Assembly (NCBI GenBank): GCA_014529385.2
Contig: CM043949.1
Span: 112,280,477-112,344,476, forward strand
Direction of reading: 5' to 3'
DNA length: 64,000 bases
Source of the DNA: Adiantum capillus-veneris
Lineage: Eukaryota; Streptophyta; Polypodiopsida; Polypodiales; Pteridaceae
Below are positions 23,606 through 34,218 of this stretch, in pieces. The position numbers were made by a program, and so were the translations under genes. A model generated the notes under the pieces. The model was given only the letters and a program-made list of their open reading frames with translations, had not been told where the DNA came from and did not search any database. Position 1 is the stretch's first letter; the number at the start of each line of letters is the position of its first letter.

Positions 23606-24310
23606 TCAGTCCACAAAGGGGAGTAAGCCCAAAGCTTTGCGGAAAGCTTTGAGCTTCTCACGAGACAATGCCTTTGTGAAAAGATCTGCAAGGTTGTCCT
23701 GTGTTGGCACATAAGCCAAGCTGATCTCTCCTGCTGAGAGCCTCTCCCGGACATAGTGGTAATGTACCTCAATGTTCTTTGTGCGAGCATGAAAAATTGG
23801 GTTCCTCGCAAGTTCCAATGTGCTGTGACTGTCATTATAGATAGTGTTAGCAGTTTCCTATCCAACACCGAAATCAACCATAAGGTGTCTGATCCATACA
23901 CACTCAACCGGAACTATGAAGACTTCCCTGTACTCAGCCTCACAACTAGAAGTGGCCACAGTAGGTTTCTTCTTGCTCAACCATGATATACGTGAACTAA
24001 CAAGCATGAAACAAAAACCACTCGTTGACACTTGCGTGTCAAAACAGCCAACCCAATTTGAGTCCGAAAAAGCATGTAAGTCTGGTGGCAATGATCCCCC
24101 CTTGGTATAAAACAAGCCAGGATGTAAAGTGCCACTAAGGTAGTGGAAAATCCTCTTGATAGCCTGCCAATGCTTAGACCCTGTGCTATGCATAAATTTG
24201 TTGTGAGACTGCAAGCTGAGTATCCGGCCTCGGGTTACATACATAAATGGGGCATTCAATAGCAGTTTGGTAAAGAGTGACATTTGCAGGATCACCAGCA
24301 TCATGAAGAC
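23606..24310 (-). pseudogene. copia-1 RNase H region (frameshifted)
   Basis: Minus-strand frames 24304-23858 and 23818-23606 carry the copia RNase H. HAFSDSNWVGCFDT (first Asp) and SCEAEYREV (Glu) lie in the first, and ARNPIFHARTKNIEVHYHYVRE with LADLFTKAL at the end of pol in the second. A frameshift of a few bases near 23850 separates them. The frame stops at 23606, just upstream of the polypurine tract, as expected for a full 3' end. Confidence 0.8.
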
Positions 24311-24522
24311 TCAATTTTAAACTTTTTTCCATGGGAATGGCAATAGGTTTGCAATCCTCAAGTCCAAACTTACATAGGAATGTATCTATATAACTTTTCT
24401 AACACAAGGGAATACCACCATCACATTGCTTAAACTATATACCCACGTAATGATGCAACAGCCCCAAATCTTTTATCTAGAAAGTAAAATTCAAATCAGC
24501 CTTAAATGCAGCAATATGTCTC

Positions 24523-25420
24523 TCATGGTCCAGTGATCAGCAAATCATCTACATAAAGAACCACAATGAGAAGTACATCACCCTCACGCTTTACATATAA
24601 TGTGCTTTTTGTTGGACTGTTACAAAAGCCTTGTTGGACCAAATGAGTGTTAGCTTTCTCATACCAAGCATGAGGAGATTGTTTCAACCCATACAAAGCC
24701 TTCTTACATCTACACACTTTGTCCTCTTGTCCTTTCTTGACAAAACCACGAGGCTGCGTTACATAAACTTCCTCAAATATTTCAGCATTCAAGAAAGCAG
24801 TAATAATGTCTAACTGATGTACATCCCAACAAAAATGAGCCGCCAATGCACATAGAAAATGCGTAGTAATCATAGGACAAGTGGGAGCAAGAGTCTCTTC
24901 ATAATCTATGCCTTTGTTCTGTGCATAACCCTTTGCAACAAGTCGAACCTTATGGTGATCGATGTCACCATCCAGCTTGAGTTTCAACTTGTAAACCCAC
25001 TTCATACCAATGGCCTTTTTGCAAGGATGCAAATCACATAAATTCCATGCGTCATTTTCTATAAGTGCATCATATTCTGATTGCATGGCAGCCATCCAAT
25101 TTTTTGAATTTTGTGCTTCATCAAAAGATAGAGGTTCTTCAACATCATGTAAGCTAGACACAGCCAAAGCATAACAATCTGATGCATATGATGCTTGGCA
25201 AGAGCCTTAACGAGTACAACTAGACAAAGGTGCATCCAATTTACTGTCACGTAGTGTATGCACCAGCCATTTTGGCATACCTCTAGCCTGCTCATTTTCA
25301 TCCCTTTCCTCATCAAATACATCATGTACATCTGCATCAATAATAGGCTGATCTGTAACAATTTTGGAAACCCCCATAGGCTGTACATTTGCCTCATTGG
25401 AATTTATATTCAGACTTCCA
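24523..25420 (-). pseudogene. copia-1 reverse transcriptase
   Basis: The frame 25167-24523 (214 residues) is the copia RT (RVT_2): MKWVYKLKLKLDGDIDHHK, VRLVAKGYAQNKGIDYEET, DIITAFLNAEIFEEVYV, then ALYGLKQSPHAWYEK and an intact catalytic LYVDDLLI near 24530-24560. A stop follows directly at 24523, so the thumb and connection are lost from the frame. Upstream, frames 25397-25059 and 25686-25207 cover the acidic linker between integrase and RT. The core motifs are better preserved here than in copia-2. Confidence 0.85.
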
Positions 25421-25477
25421 ACACTAAAAAGAGGCAACAAAGTGTCATAAATGTCCTGTGAGTTTACATTATTGTCT

Positions 25478-25975
25478 CTAGTACATGACAACAAGGGCTG
25501 AAGAAAATATTCCACAAACACTAAATCCCATGAAACTAGAATACGCTTTGTTTGCGGATGATACAAACCTGTAACCTTTCCTTTCAACACTATAACCAAC
25601 AAAAATACATTTGACAGCCTTATCATCCAATTTATTTGCGTTGTGTTTGTGGCACCAAACCATATGCCAAACAGCCAAAAACACACATGTGCTCAATAGA
25701 AGGCTTTCTATCATGCCATGATTCATACGGAGTAATAGACTTCAAAGATTTTGTAGGACACCTGTTAGGTACATAAGTGGCACACATGATGGCCTCAAGC
25801 CAAAAAGAATGCGACAAAGCTTGACGTTTGACCATACATTGTGCCATTTCCATAAGTGACCTGTTTTTCCTCTTAGCTACATTTTTCTGAGACGTATAAG
25901 GCACTATACATTGGTGTTTTATCCCACGACTAGCCAGAAATGCGTTAAATTCATGAGACATATACTCCCCCAACC
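25478..25975 (-). pseudogene. copia-1 integrase, N-terminal half deleted
   Basis: The frame 25973-25632 has MSHEFNAFLASRGIKHQ and the region of the third catalytic residue (VAKRKNRSLMEMAQ, where NGVAE.KNR is usual, so the Glu is changed). It continues with ATYVPNRCPTKSL and the C-terminal part in 25726-25478. The zinc-binding part and the first two catalytic Asp residues are missing. The junction with protease at about 25970-25980 corresponds to a 0.5 kb gap against the copy at 53418-53936. Confidence 0.8.
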
Positions 25976-26330
25976 AAAACTGAGATCATGAATTGTACAT
26001 TTGTCATCCAAAAATTTGACTACAAGTCCAAGTCCGGCAAGTGCAGATACAAAGAAAAGATTCTTCTTGATCCCATGTACATAAAGTGCATCAACAAGTG
26101 TGAAAGAACTGCCATTTGTAGTAGTAAGCACAATCTTTCCAACTTCCTGAACCGGATAAAAGGCATTGTTGGCACAAGTGATTGAATTCCCATGAGGGAC
26201 AGACTTGAGAGAGGTGAACAATTCACGATGTGAGGTAATGTGCTTTGTAGCACCACTATCAAAATACCACACATGTGAATCTGCAGCAAACTGACATGCA
26301 TGCATCATGGACAACAGGATTGTAAGTGCA
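25976..26330 (-). pseudogene. copia-1 aspartic protease
   Basis: The frame 26371-25919 contains VWYFDSGATKHITSHRELF, with the canonical DSGA active site of copia proteases, then VDALYVHGIKKNLFFVSALA and HDLSFG. After that the integrase gap begins. This part has no stop and would be intact within its own limits. Confidence 0.8.
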
Positions 26331-27340
26331 CTCTGCACTAAAAGTGCGTTCTGCATCAACATCAGCATCACAGTCTCCTTTCACAGAAGACTCAACAATG
26401 GCTGCATTTTTAGTGGAACCATCATTTGCAATGGAACCACCCTCTTTCTTCTTAGTCTCTTTGGCCTTCAACTTAGGGCACTGCTTGATCAAGTGATCAT
26501 TAGCTTTACAATAATGGCAACACATCTTCTTTTTGCCCTTATCCCCAAAATTACTAGACAAAGTGCTACCAATAGAAGCATTGGGAACAGAAGTTTTTCC
26601 ACTCGTAGCAGAACCAAAAGAAGTGGCTGCATTGCTGCTACCACCTTTTCTTTGAGAAGCAATAAAAGCATATTCAACTGCATGCTGCCTAGTCTTGTTT
26701 TTTTCAGAAAGTGACTCTTGCAACAACAATGTTCATAATGCATCAAACTGGACAACTTCAGGATTTCCTTGGGTCATCAATCTCCAAGTACTAGCAAAAG
26801 TCTGGTATAAATCTAGTAAGGCATCAAGAACAGTCTGCACAAGGGAACTATCTGAAATGACTTCTCCAGCAAAAATAATTTGCTCATTGATATCCTTGAC
26901 ACTAGCAAGGAAAGTGTCCATATCATCCTCCTCATGCATAATCTTTGACTCCAGCTCTTTACACAACAATGCAATTTTTGCCTCATTGCGGCATGTATAA
27001 AGACCATCTAGAATATCCCAAGCCGATTTTGCAGATTTTGCTGAACGAATGTGCGGAACAATGGTGCGCTTCACAGACAAAACAATCAATGCATGAGCTT
27101 GTGCATCCTTTACATCCCAACGAGCTTGTTCTATCGTAGGCAAAACAACTCTAATAGCAGCAATCCTTGCAGCAAGACCTGCCACATCCTCAACATCGCC
27201 TACATCCTCAGAACCAGGACATACATCAATGCCCTGCACAATATTCCAGAAACCCTTTGACACAAGAACATGTTGCATCATGTAAGCCCATATAGGGTAA
27301 TCGTCCCCATCCAATCTGTCCTCAGCAGAGTAAACATCTT
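26331..27340 (-). pseudogene. copia-1 gag with CCHC zinc knuckle
   Basis: The frame 27314-26733 (193 residues) is the copia gag core (UBN2/gag_pre type: WAYMMQHVLVSKGFWNIV, SAWDILDGLYTCRN, LDALLDLYQTFASTWRLM). After a shift near 26735 the frame 26729-26259 carries an intact knuckle, CHYCKANDHLIKQC (about 26480-26525), and a basic Lys-rich stretch leading into protease. The start lies near 27340-27370, a short way inside the 5' LTR and its leader. Confidence 0.75.
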
Positions 27341-27719
27341 GAACACATCTGTGTTGTTGTCAGACATGATAAATGTTGCACCAGATGTGAAAACTGCCCG
27401 AAAAGAGGAGAAACGAAGCAGGAACAACACGTGCTATATAGCACAAACCATAGAAGATTGTAAGGCACCTGTTATGCAAAAAATGACACTGACAAAAATT
27501 TTGCACAAAATGACGAAATAGTCTGTGCAATACTGCTTGACTGTAGTGGAAATTGAGGCCGAAATGAGCCCGAATCAAAAATTTGAGCAAACTAAGCTCT
27601 ATGAGCTCACCCAAAAAAATTTTCGACTTGCGAACGCTTGTCAAAGCTCAAAAAAATCAAAGAAAGTGAGCAGGCGTGTGGTGGAGCTATTGGCGACTAA
27701 GCCCGGGAGGACGCAACCT

Positions 27720-27731
27720 GCTCTGATACCA
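27720..27731 (-). other. copia-1 primer-binding site
   Basis: On the minus strand TGGTATCAGAGC, a 12-base match to the complement of the initiator tRNA-Met 3' end, two bases inside the 5' LTR. Confidence 0.85.
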
Positions 27732-27733
27732 AT

Positions 27734-27960
27734 TGTTGGAAGTAGGGTTGCAGGAAAACGCACACAGCTTGGAGAAGATGAAGGAAGCTCAAGGCACACA
27801 ATAGAGAGTGTATTACTTAGTGTGCAATGGAAAGATAGATAGCCCTAGAGTGATGGGCGTATATACAATGCACGGGGGAAAAAACCTCCTAAAGAGGGAA
27901 AAAATGCCCCGACGGTCCTAGTGTGTTCACACACATCACTACCACATGTATATGGTAACA
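27734..27960 (-). repeat. copia-1 5' LTR (227 bp)
   Basis: TGTTGGAAGTAG...TATATGGTAACA on the plus strand, matching 23306-23530 and 23089-23305. Flanks are CAATA (23084-23088) and AATGA (27961-27965), so there is no clean 5 bp target duplication, in keeping with the rearranged 3' end. Confidence 0.85.
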
Positions 27961-28222
27961 AATGACCTTTCTTTAGATTCTGTATTGTAAGCAGGCAATT
28001 GTAACTGTTCAATTGTTTGGCCTTTGCTTAGTGTTCCCATACCTATGCCCTTCACTCTTATGGCTATGCCATTTGAAAAACTAATGCCTCTTGTGTCTGA
28101 CATTGTATCTTTTTTTATTTTTTTGGTGAAAATGTCTATGTAATATAATGTTGAACAGCAGTCCATTATAATTTTTTGCCACTCTATGAACTTCTTCACT
28201 TCTTATTGCTTTTTCTTTGCAG

Positions 28223-29252
28223 AGGAAGAGAAACTGGCATTAGTTTCCTTGCCTGATGTAAATGCGGCCATGCAATGGCAGAAAGTTTCAAAAGGCAAGT
28301 CTGCAAAGCTAGGCAGATAAGGGGACAAAAATTGGAGATTGAAAAGCGGCTTGAACGATATTCATAGTGTGCCCGTAGAATTTTTGAGTGCCTAAATTAT
28401 GTTCACCCATCTAGGGAGGTTCTATATGCTAAATGGTATCCTCCTCCAGACCCAATATGGGTGCCTAAGCAACTGTGTGATGAAAAAAGGGCTCTTTCAC
28501 TAGATCTCAACGGTCTTTTGGTAAGGGTGGTAGAGACTCACTTTGGCACAAATCCCCCTGCATATGTAGATGAAATAATAAAATACAATGTAGAGGGTCG
28601 GCGTGTGTTCTATCGCAAGGATAGCCACAAGTTTTTGGAATGGTGCCTTCAGTTCTTTAGGGGGTATATTTGGAGCACAAGCATGCATCATAAAGTCATG
28701 AATATTTGCAGGGTTGTTTTTAAATTGCAGGTGTTAAGGATTTCTGGTATTCTTGCACAAGAGAAATGTAAGAGGCAACCCTCGCAGATCTTTGATAAAC
28801 CTATGTTTATGAAAGATTTAGCCGTGTTTTGGAAATACGCTCCGGCGTACAATACCCAAAACACACTTCTAATTGATGATAGCCTCTACAAAGTGTCTCA
28901 AAACCCAGCACAAGCTTGGCACTTTGCTCCAAAGCTAGAGGACCAGAGTTTCTTATAAAAACTATAAAAGGTTGGCTTTTTCTTTGGCTGCAGTCAGATA
29001 AACAGGCAGCGTATGTGGCTGACAATACCTTTGATACAAGCTCTAATAACTTCTCTAATGAAGAAAGCTAGGTTGGAGAGGGAAAGAGAATAAAAGGAGC
29101 AGCAAATGGAAGCTGGCCTAACATACGAGAGATAGGAGAAATCTAGGCTGGAGAGGGAAAGAAAAGAAAAGGGGCAACAAAGAGGCAACCTAGAAGAAGA
29201 GAGAAAGGAAAAAGCAGAGGACAAGGACAAACTAGAGAAAAAGGAGGCAACA
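28223..29252 (+). pseudogene. FCP1/NLI-type HAD phosphatase-like exon carried by the large element
   Basis: After a pyrimidine tract and TTTGCAG (to 28222) the frame opens. From 28461 a 165-residue open frame reads as an FCP1/NLI-interacting-factor phosphatase domain: LSLDLNGLLVRV (residues about 11-23), HKFLEWCLQFFRGYIWSTS (57-75), a helical insert, and NTLLIDDSLYK with the late acidic pair (about 135-145). HAD phosphatases need D-x-D in the first motif. Here it is D-L-N, so the second Asp is Asn. A Glu/Arg/Lys-rich coiled-coil stretch with stops follows (29050-29250). The upstream part has a stop near 28365. It looks like a captured host gene fragment, now decaying; it could alternatively be a native gene of the element. 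Confidence 0.6.
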
Positions 29253-29445
29253 TAAAAGTGAGGTCTATACATACGCCCTATGAGGAGGCCTAAAGATTTT
29301 TCGGGGGGTGTGACTCTCATTGTAAAATTAAACCCTATGTAATGTTATTTGATGCTGGAAATTAATGACGAGATAATCTTTTCAACAATTGCCTCCTACT
29401 TTTCCTTTTTTATGTGTTACAAATGTATTGGGTTTTTTGTTAGGT

Positions 29446-30560
29446 AGCACACACTATAAAGTAGCAAGTAAGTATACAGTTAGCATATACTGTGGTAGTT
29501 AGCATACACTATATACTAGTTAGCATACACTATATGCTAGTTAGCATAATACTGTATGCTAGTTAGCACACCATATATCAGCTAGTTAGTATACAATTAG
29601 CATATACTGTGCTACTTAGCATACACTACATGCTAGCTAGCATAATACTATATGCTAGTTAGTATACAGTTAGCATATATTGTGCTAGTTAGCATACACT
29701 ATATGCTAGCTAGCATATATTGTATACGCTAGTTAGCATATACTGTGATAGTTAGCATACACTATATGATTATTAGCATATATTGTGCTAGATAGCATAC
29801 ACTATATGCTAGTTAGCATATATTGTATGCTTATGCTATTTACAATTGATACACAATAGATAGTATACATTTAACATATACTGTGCGAGTTAGCATATAT
29901 TGTATGCTAGTTCTCTTTATGCTAGCTAGCACACACTTTGTAGAAGCTTGCTAGTATAAAATTAGCATATATTGTATGCTAGTTCTCTTTATGCTAGCTA
30001 GCACACACTTTGTAGAAGCTTGCTAGTATAAAATTAGCATATATTGTATGCTTATGCTATTTACAATTGATACACAATAGATAGTATACATTTAACATAT
30101 ACTGTGCGAGTTAGCATATATTGTATCCTAGTTCGCTTTATGCTAGCTAGCACACACTTTGTAGAAGCTTGCTAGTATAAAATTAGCATATATTGTGCTA
30201 GTTAGCATATATTGTATACTCTAGTCAGCATATACTGTTTGCTAGTTAGCACACACTATGTAGAAGCTTGTTAGTAAACAATTAGCATATATTATGATAG
30301 TTAGCATACACTATATGCTAGTTAGTATATATTGTATGGTAGTGAGTATCTAGTTAGCATATATTGTGCTAGTTAGCATACACTATATGCTAGCTACAAT
30401 TGATACACTATAGATAGTATACAATTAACATATACTGTGAGAGTTGGCATACAATATATGCTAGTTAGCATATATTGTATGCTAGTTCTCTTTATGCTAG
30501 CTAGCACACACTTTGTAGAAGCTTGTTAGTATACAATTAGCATATATTGTGGTAGTAGTA
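29446..30560. repeat. TAGCAT palindromic repeat array 2
   Basis: About 1.1 kb of TTAGCATATATTGT / ATGCTAGTTAGCATA words. It has higher-order structure: a 221 bp segment starting TTATGCTATTTACAATTG at 29831 recurs from 30052, and a 57 base word containing GCACACACTTTGTAGAAGC occurs four times or more (about 29930, 29990, 30150, 30250, 30505). It is followed at 30560-30686 by sequence that could be another exon on the minus strand, and then by gypsy-2. Confidence 0.85.
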
Positions 30561-30829
30561 AGCATACACAAGATACAAAATAGAATAGAATACCATGACG
30601 CTCATGTCAAAAACCGAATGGCATGCTGTTATAGATTGTTTCATAATCTTCAGGGGTGATTGTGTACATTTTCCTTCTCCTTTCCATGGGTGTTTGGAAG
30701 ACGTCATCTCCACAACTTGATCCTAAGCATGTATACTTCTTAGCATTTGTGCACAATAAATAAAAAGAGAGTCTTATAAGACAAAAACTTTGTTCATTTT
30801 AAACATTTTTACATTTGCTTACTCTAGGG

Positions 30830-31240
30830 AAGCATTGTAAGCATTGACAAGGTTTAGGTTATCCTTAAATTGTATGCCTTACATTTATCTAACATCTTCA
30901 AAAGGATAGTTATTAAACTTAATCAGATACCGTCTGATAATCTTACCGCCTCTCAATACCTTGTCTTCATGGTGGAGAATGGACTCGGGCTGCAACACCT
31001 CTTCTTGGTCCTCAATCTCTAGTGGGTCTTCAATAGTTGGTTCTTGAGGTGGCCCTTCTTTGTAAGGCTTTAGTAGGCTCACATGAAAATCATTGTGTAT
31101 GAGCTAATGACTGGGCAACTTGAGTTGATAGGCCATCTCATTGATTGGTCCAAAAATTTGGAAGGGACCATAGTACCTTTTTGCTAACTTAGCATAGTAC
31201 TTTTGGTGTCCCGTAGGATTCTTGCCCGTCGTGTGCCTTA
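30830..31240 (-). pseudogene. gypsy-2 polyprotein tail with chromodomain-like segment
   Basis: The frame 31082-30885 reads SLLKPYKEGPPQEPT, an acidic linker, then LRGGKIIRRYLIKFNNYPFED, as in gypsy-1 at 4555-4640, and stops shortly after. The integrase-to-chromodomain linker around 31100-31240 has a stop. The tail would target integration to chromatin. Confidence 0.65.
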
Positions 31241-31241
31241 A

Positions 31242-32130
31242 TCAAGCCTTGGGAAATTTAAGCAAGACCCAATCATTTTCATTAAAGACTTGGGCTCTTT
31301 TGTGCTTATCAGCAGCAGCCTTTTGCCTTTGTTGTGAGATAGAGATAGCATCCTTAATCTTTTGGAAAGATTCTTGTAGGTCTCGGCTATACTCATCTGC
31401 AACAAAGATCTTCCCATGTACCTTAAGTAGCAGGGGACTTTTGGATCTTCCCTCAATCACCTCAAAAGGTGCTTTGCCTGTGGAGGTATGTACAGTATTA
31501 TTGTAGGCATACTCCACTAAGGGTAAGTACTTCTCCCATTGGGACCTTTGATCTACTTCCATTACATAGGCTTTTAGTAGATCAAGAATTGTTAAGTTAG
31601 GTATTTCACTTTGGCCATCCGTTTGTGGGTGATAGGACAAAGAGAAGTCTAGCCTTGTCCCTAAATTCTCAAAGAGACCCTTCCAAAAATTACCGGTCAT
31701 TCTAGGATCCCTATCCAACACTATGGACATTCGCAAGCCATGGTACTTGAATATAGTATGATATGAAGAGGGTTGCCATTTGATGGGCTTTGATAGTAAT
31801 TTTGACAAGTATAAAATGAGCTTGTTTGTTGTACTTGTCTACTATCTTCCATATTCCCGTATTCCCATGAATAGACTTAGGCAATCCATGGATATGCTCT
31901 CACATGGTGAATTAGGGATTGGCAAAGGATGAAGAAAATCCAAGTTGCTTCCCTCTATCAAACTTTGTCTTTTGGCATACCACACATTTAAAAACATACT
32001 CTTGTATGTTTGCTTTCATGGCAAGCCAATAAAAGTATGTTTCTATCCCTTTTAGGGTAGACAAAATCCCTCCATGCCCCACATAAGGAGGAGCATGAGA
32101 TTCATACATTACTTTCTCACGTTGTGAGTT
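31242..32130 (-). pseudogene. gypsy-2 integrase
   Basis: The frame 32109-31912 holds the zinc-binding part (HAPPYVGH and CVVCQKTK). The frame 31808-31242 (188 residues) holds the core after the first Asp: IVLDRDPRMTGNFW with the second catalytic Asp, TDGQSEIPN with the catalytic Glu, and APFEVIEGRSKSPL, then the basic C-terminal stretch. The segment between 31810 and 31910 with the first Asp is broken. It is more complete than in gypsy-1. Confidence 0.8.
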
Positions 32131-32149
32131 AGTAATGCATAGTATATTG

Positions 32150-33480
32150 TCACATAGAGAAGATAACCATCTCTTGTAAGGTAAATGGTTCCTCTTTCTT
32201 CCCTAGTGCAAGGGCTGAAATCACATCTCTAAAATCGGGATCAATAGTGTACTCATCTATCATAGAAGATAGATCATTGTGAGCTGCTATGGAAACCGTA
32301 TTCACTCTCGGTCGTCTTGAAAGTGCATCGGCTACTTGATTATTCTTTCCAACAACATGAGCAATATGAAAATGAAATTGCGAAAGGAAATTTTCCCAAC
32401 TCATTTGTTTGTAGTAGAGCTTGGTCTGCGTCATGAAGTACTTAAGGCTTTGGTGATCCGTCCGCCGCAGAATGAAAGGAGTCCCCAATAAATAGTGCTT
32501 CCACGAGTCTAAGGCATGTAGAACTGCGAGGAGTTTCTTTTCATATATGCCTAGAGCTTTCTCAATAGGGTCGAGCCTTTGACTTTCATAGGCTATGGCG
32601 TGCCCTTCTTGGATCAAAACAACTCCAAGGCAATCACCACAAGTGTCACATTGGACCTCAAATGGCTTTGCAAGATCTGGCAGTGTAAGCATAGGTCGAA
32701 AGATAAGCTTTTCAAAAGCATTGTTCTCCTTGGCAGACCATGTATACCTAACATTTTTCTTTGTTAGGTCATGTAATGGTCTGACGATTTGTGAGAAATT
32801 TTCTATGAAGCACCTATAGTATGCACACATACGTATAAAGCTTCTTAGTTCATGTAGATTCCTTGGATTAGGACATCCTTTTATTACCTCCAGCTTTGAT
32901 GGATCCATTTGGATGCCATCTTGAGAGATAATGTGACCTAAATATTGAATCTCTTGTAAGAAAAACTCACTTTTCTTTCGAGTAATATAAAGTTTATTCT
33001 CTCGTAAGACTTGAAATATTACCTGGAGATGTTGCTTGTGTTCGTCTAATGAATTAGAGTAGATGATTATATCATCAAAGAACACTCTAGTAAAGGTTCG
33101 ATGGGGCCTGAATAGCTTCTCCATCAAACGATTAAATGTGGTGCATTGGTCAAGCCAAAAGGCATGACAATGTATTCGTAAAGACCAATCGTAGTGCAAA
33201 ATGTTGTCTTTACAATGTCTTATCATCTATCCTTATTTGATGGTATCCACTTTTTAGGTCAATCCTACTGAAGTAGATCAACCCTTGTAGCTTATCAAAT
33301 GCGTCTTCTACCCATGGAACGGGAAACCTATTCTTGATAATGATCCTATTTAGTGCTCTATAGTCGACACACATACGATATGTGCTACCTTTCTTTTTCC
33401 CTAATAACATGGGTGAACAAAATGGAGATGAGATAATCCTAACCATGCCCTTCTCAAGTAACTCATGCACTTGCTGCATA
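32150..33480 (-). pseudogene. gypsy-2 reverse transcriptase and RNase H
   Basis: RT fingers lie in frame 33479-33210 (VDYRALNRIIIKNRFPVP, then YFSRIDLKSGYHQIRI). After a shift near 33215 a 358-residue open frame (33226-32150) carries the palm with VFFDDIIIYSN, the thumb, RNase H (FEVQCDTCGDCLGVVL, KKLLAVLHALDSWKHYL, DHQSLKYFMTQ) and the tether with VADALSRRPR. It is the longest open pol frame in the window. The conserved block before FFDD (usually MPFGL) is damaged by the shift. Confidence 0.85.
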
Positions 33481-34215
33481 ATCTCCTCTTCTTGAGCTTG
33501 AGAAACTCTATAAGGAGGTTTATTAGGCGGTGAACTTCCTGGAAGAAGCTCAATTGCATGGTCATCATTGCCTCGTCTAGAAGGTAGTTCACAAGGGATG
33601 TCGTCAAGAAAAACATCTTGAAATCACTTGAGAAAATTGGATAACTCTAATTCCTTGTGATTGTTTATATTTTCTTTTGCTAAAGCATTAGGTTCATTTT
33701 GAGAATCTTTAACAAAAATCATGTACATGGAAATAGAGCTCTTTATTGACTTATTGAAAGCTTGTGTATGTACAATGGGTATGGTGCTACCCAACTCCTT
33801 TACATCTATGTACATATCTTTTTCCTTGAACCAAAAGTAGGTTTGCCTTTCAGGGAATTTAACATTGGCAGCCATGCGATCAAACCATGGTGCCCCTAGG
33901 ATTACATCCTCGTGCTTGAGAGGAGAGATAAAGAAGTCCTCCTTGTCCACATGGCTTTGGACATGGAGCCTCAATTTCCCAATTAAGGGAGTGACTGACG
34001 CTTCTTGCCCCTTGAAAGCACCATCGGCGGGTAGGACATCTCCCATCTCATAGGCCTGGATGCCTAGCTTGGTGACCAACTCTGTGGATATAAAATTGTG
34101 AGTAGAACCAGGTTCAAAGAGAATAAAAGCATCATGTTCTCTTACCATTCCCCAAGCATGGCATAGAGGAGATCCTTTGTGGTGAGAATCCTCTTCTTGG
34201 ATTTTGACCAAGGTA
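33481..34215 (-). pseudogene. gypsy-2 aspartic protease
   Basis: The frame 34211-33624 (195 residues) has LFEPGSTHNFIS where gypsy-1 and gypsy-3 have FDPG, so the catalytic Asp is replaced by Glu. The rest, including VILGAPWFDRMAA, is well preserved. A stop near 33624 separates it from the RT linker, where gypsy-1 also has a stop. Confidence 0.75.
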
Positions 34216-34218
34216 GCT

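Noticed and set aside
27720-27731. tRNA-Met gene
   Set aside because: Only the 12-base primer-binding site is present, with no cloverleaf. The same applies at 36163, 41898, 45562 and 60456.
23084-27965. Target duplication of copia-1
   Set aside because: Flanks CAATA and AATGA do not match, and the 3' LTR is duplicated and damaged.
32150-33226. Functional gypsy-2 pol
   Set aside because: The 358-residue frame is long, but the block before the FFDD motif is frameshifted and gag, protease and integrase are all broken.
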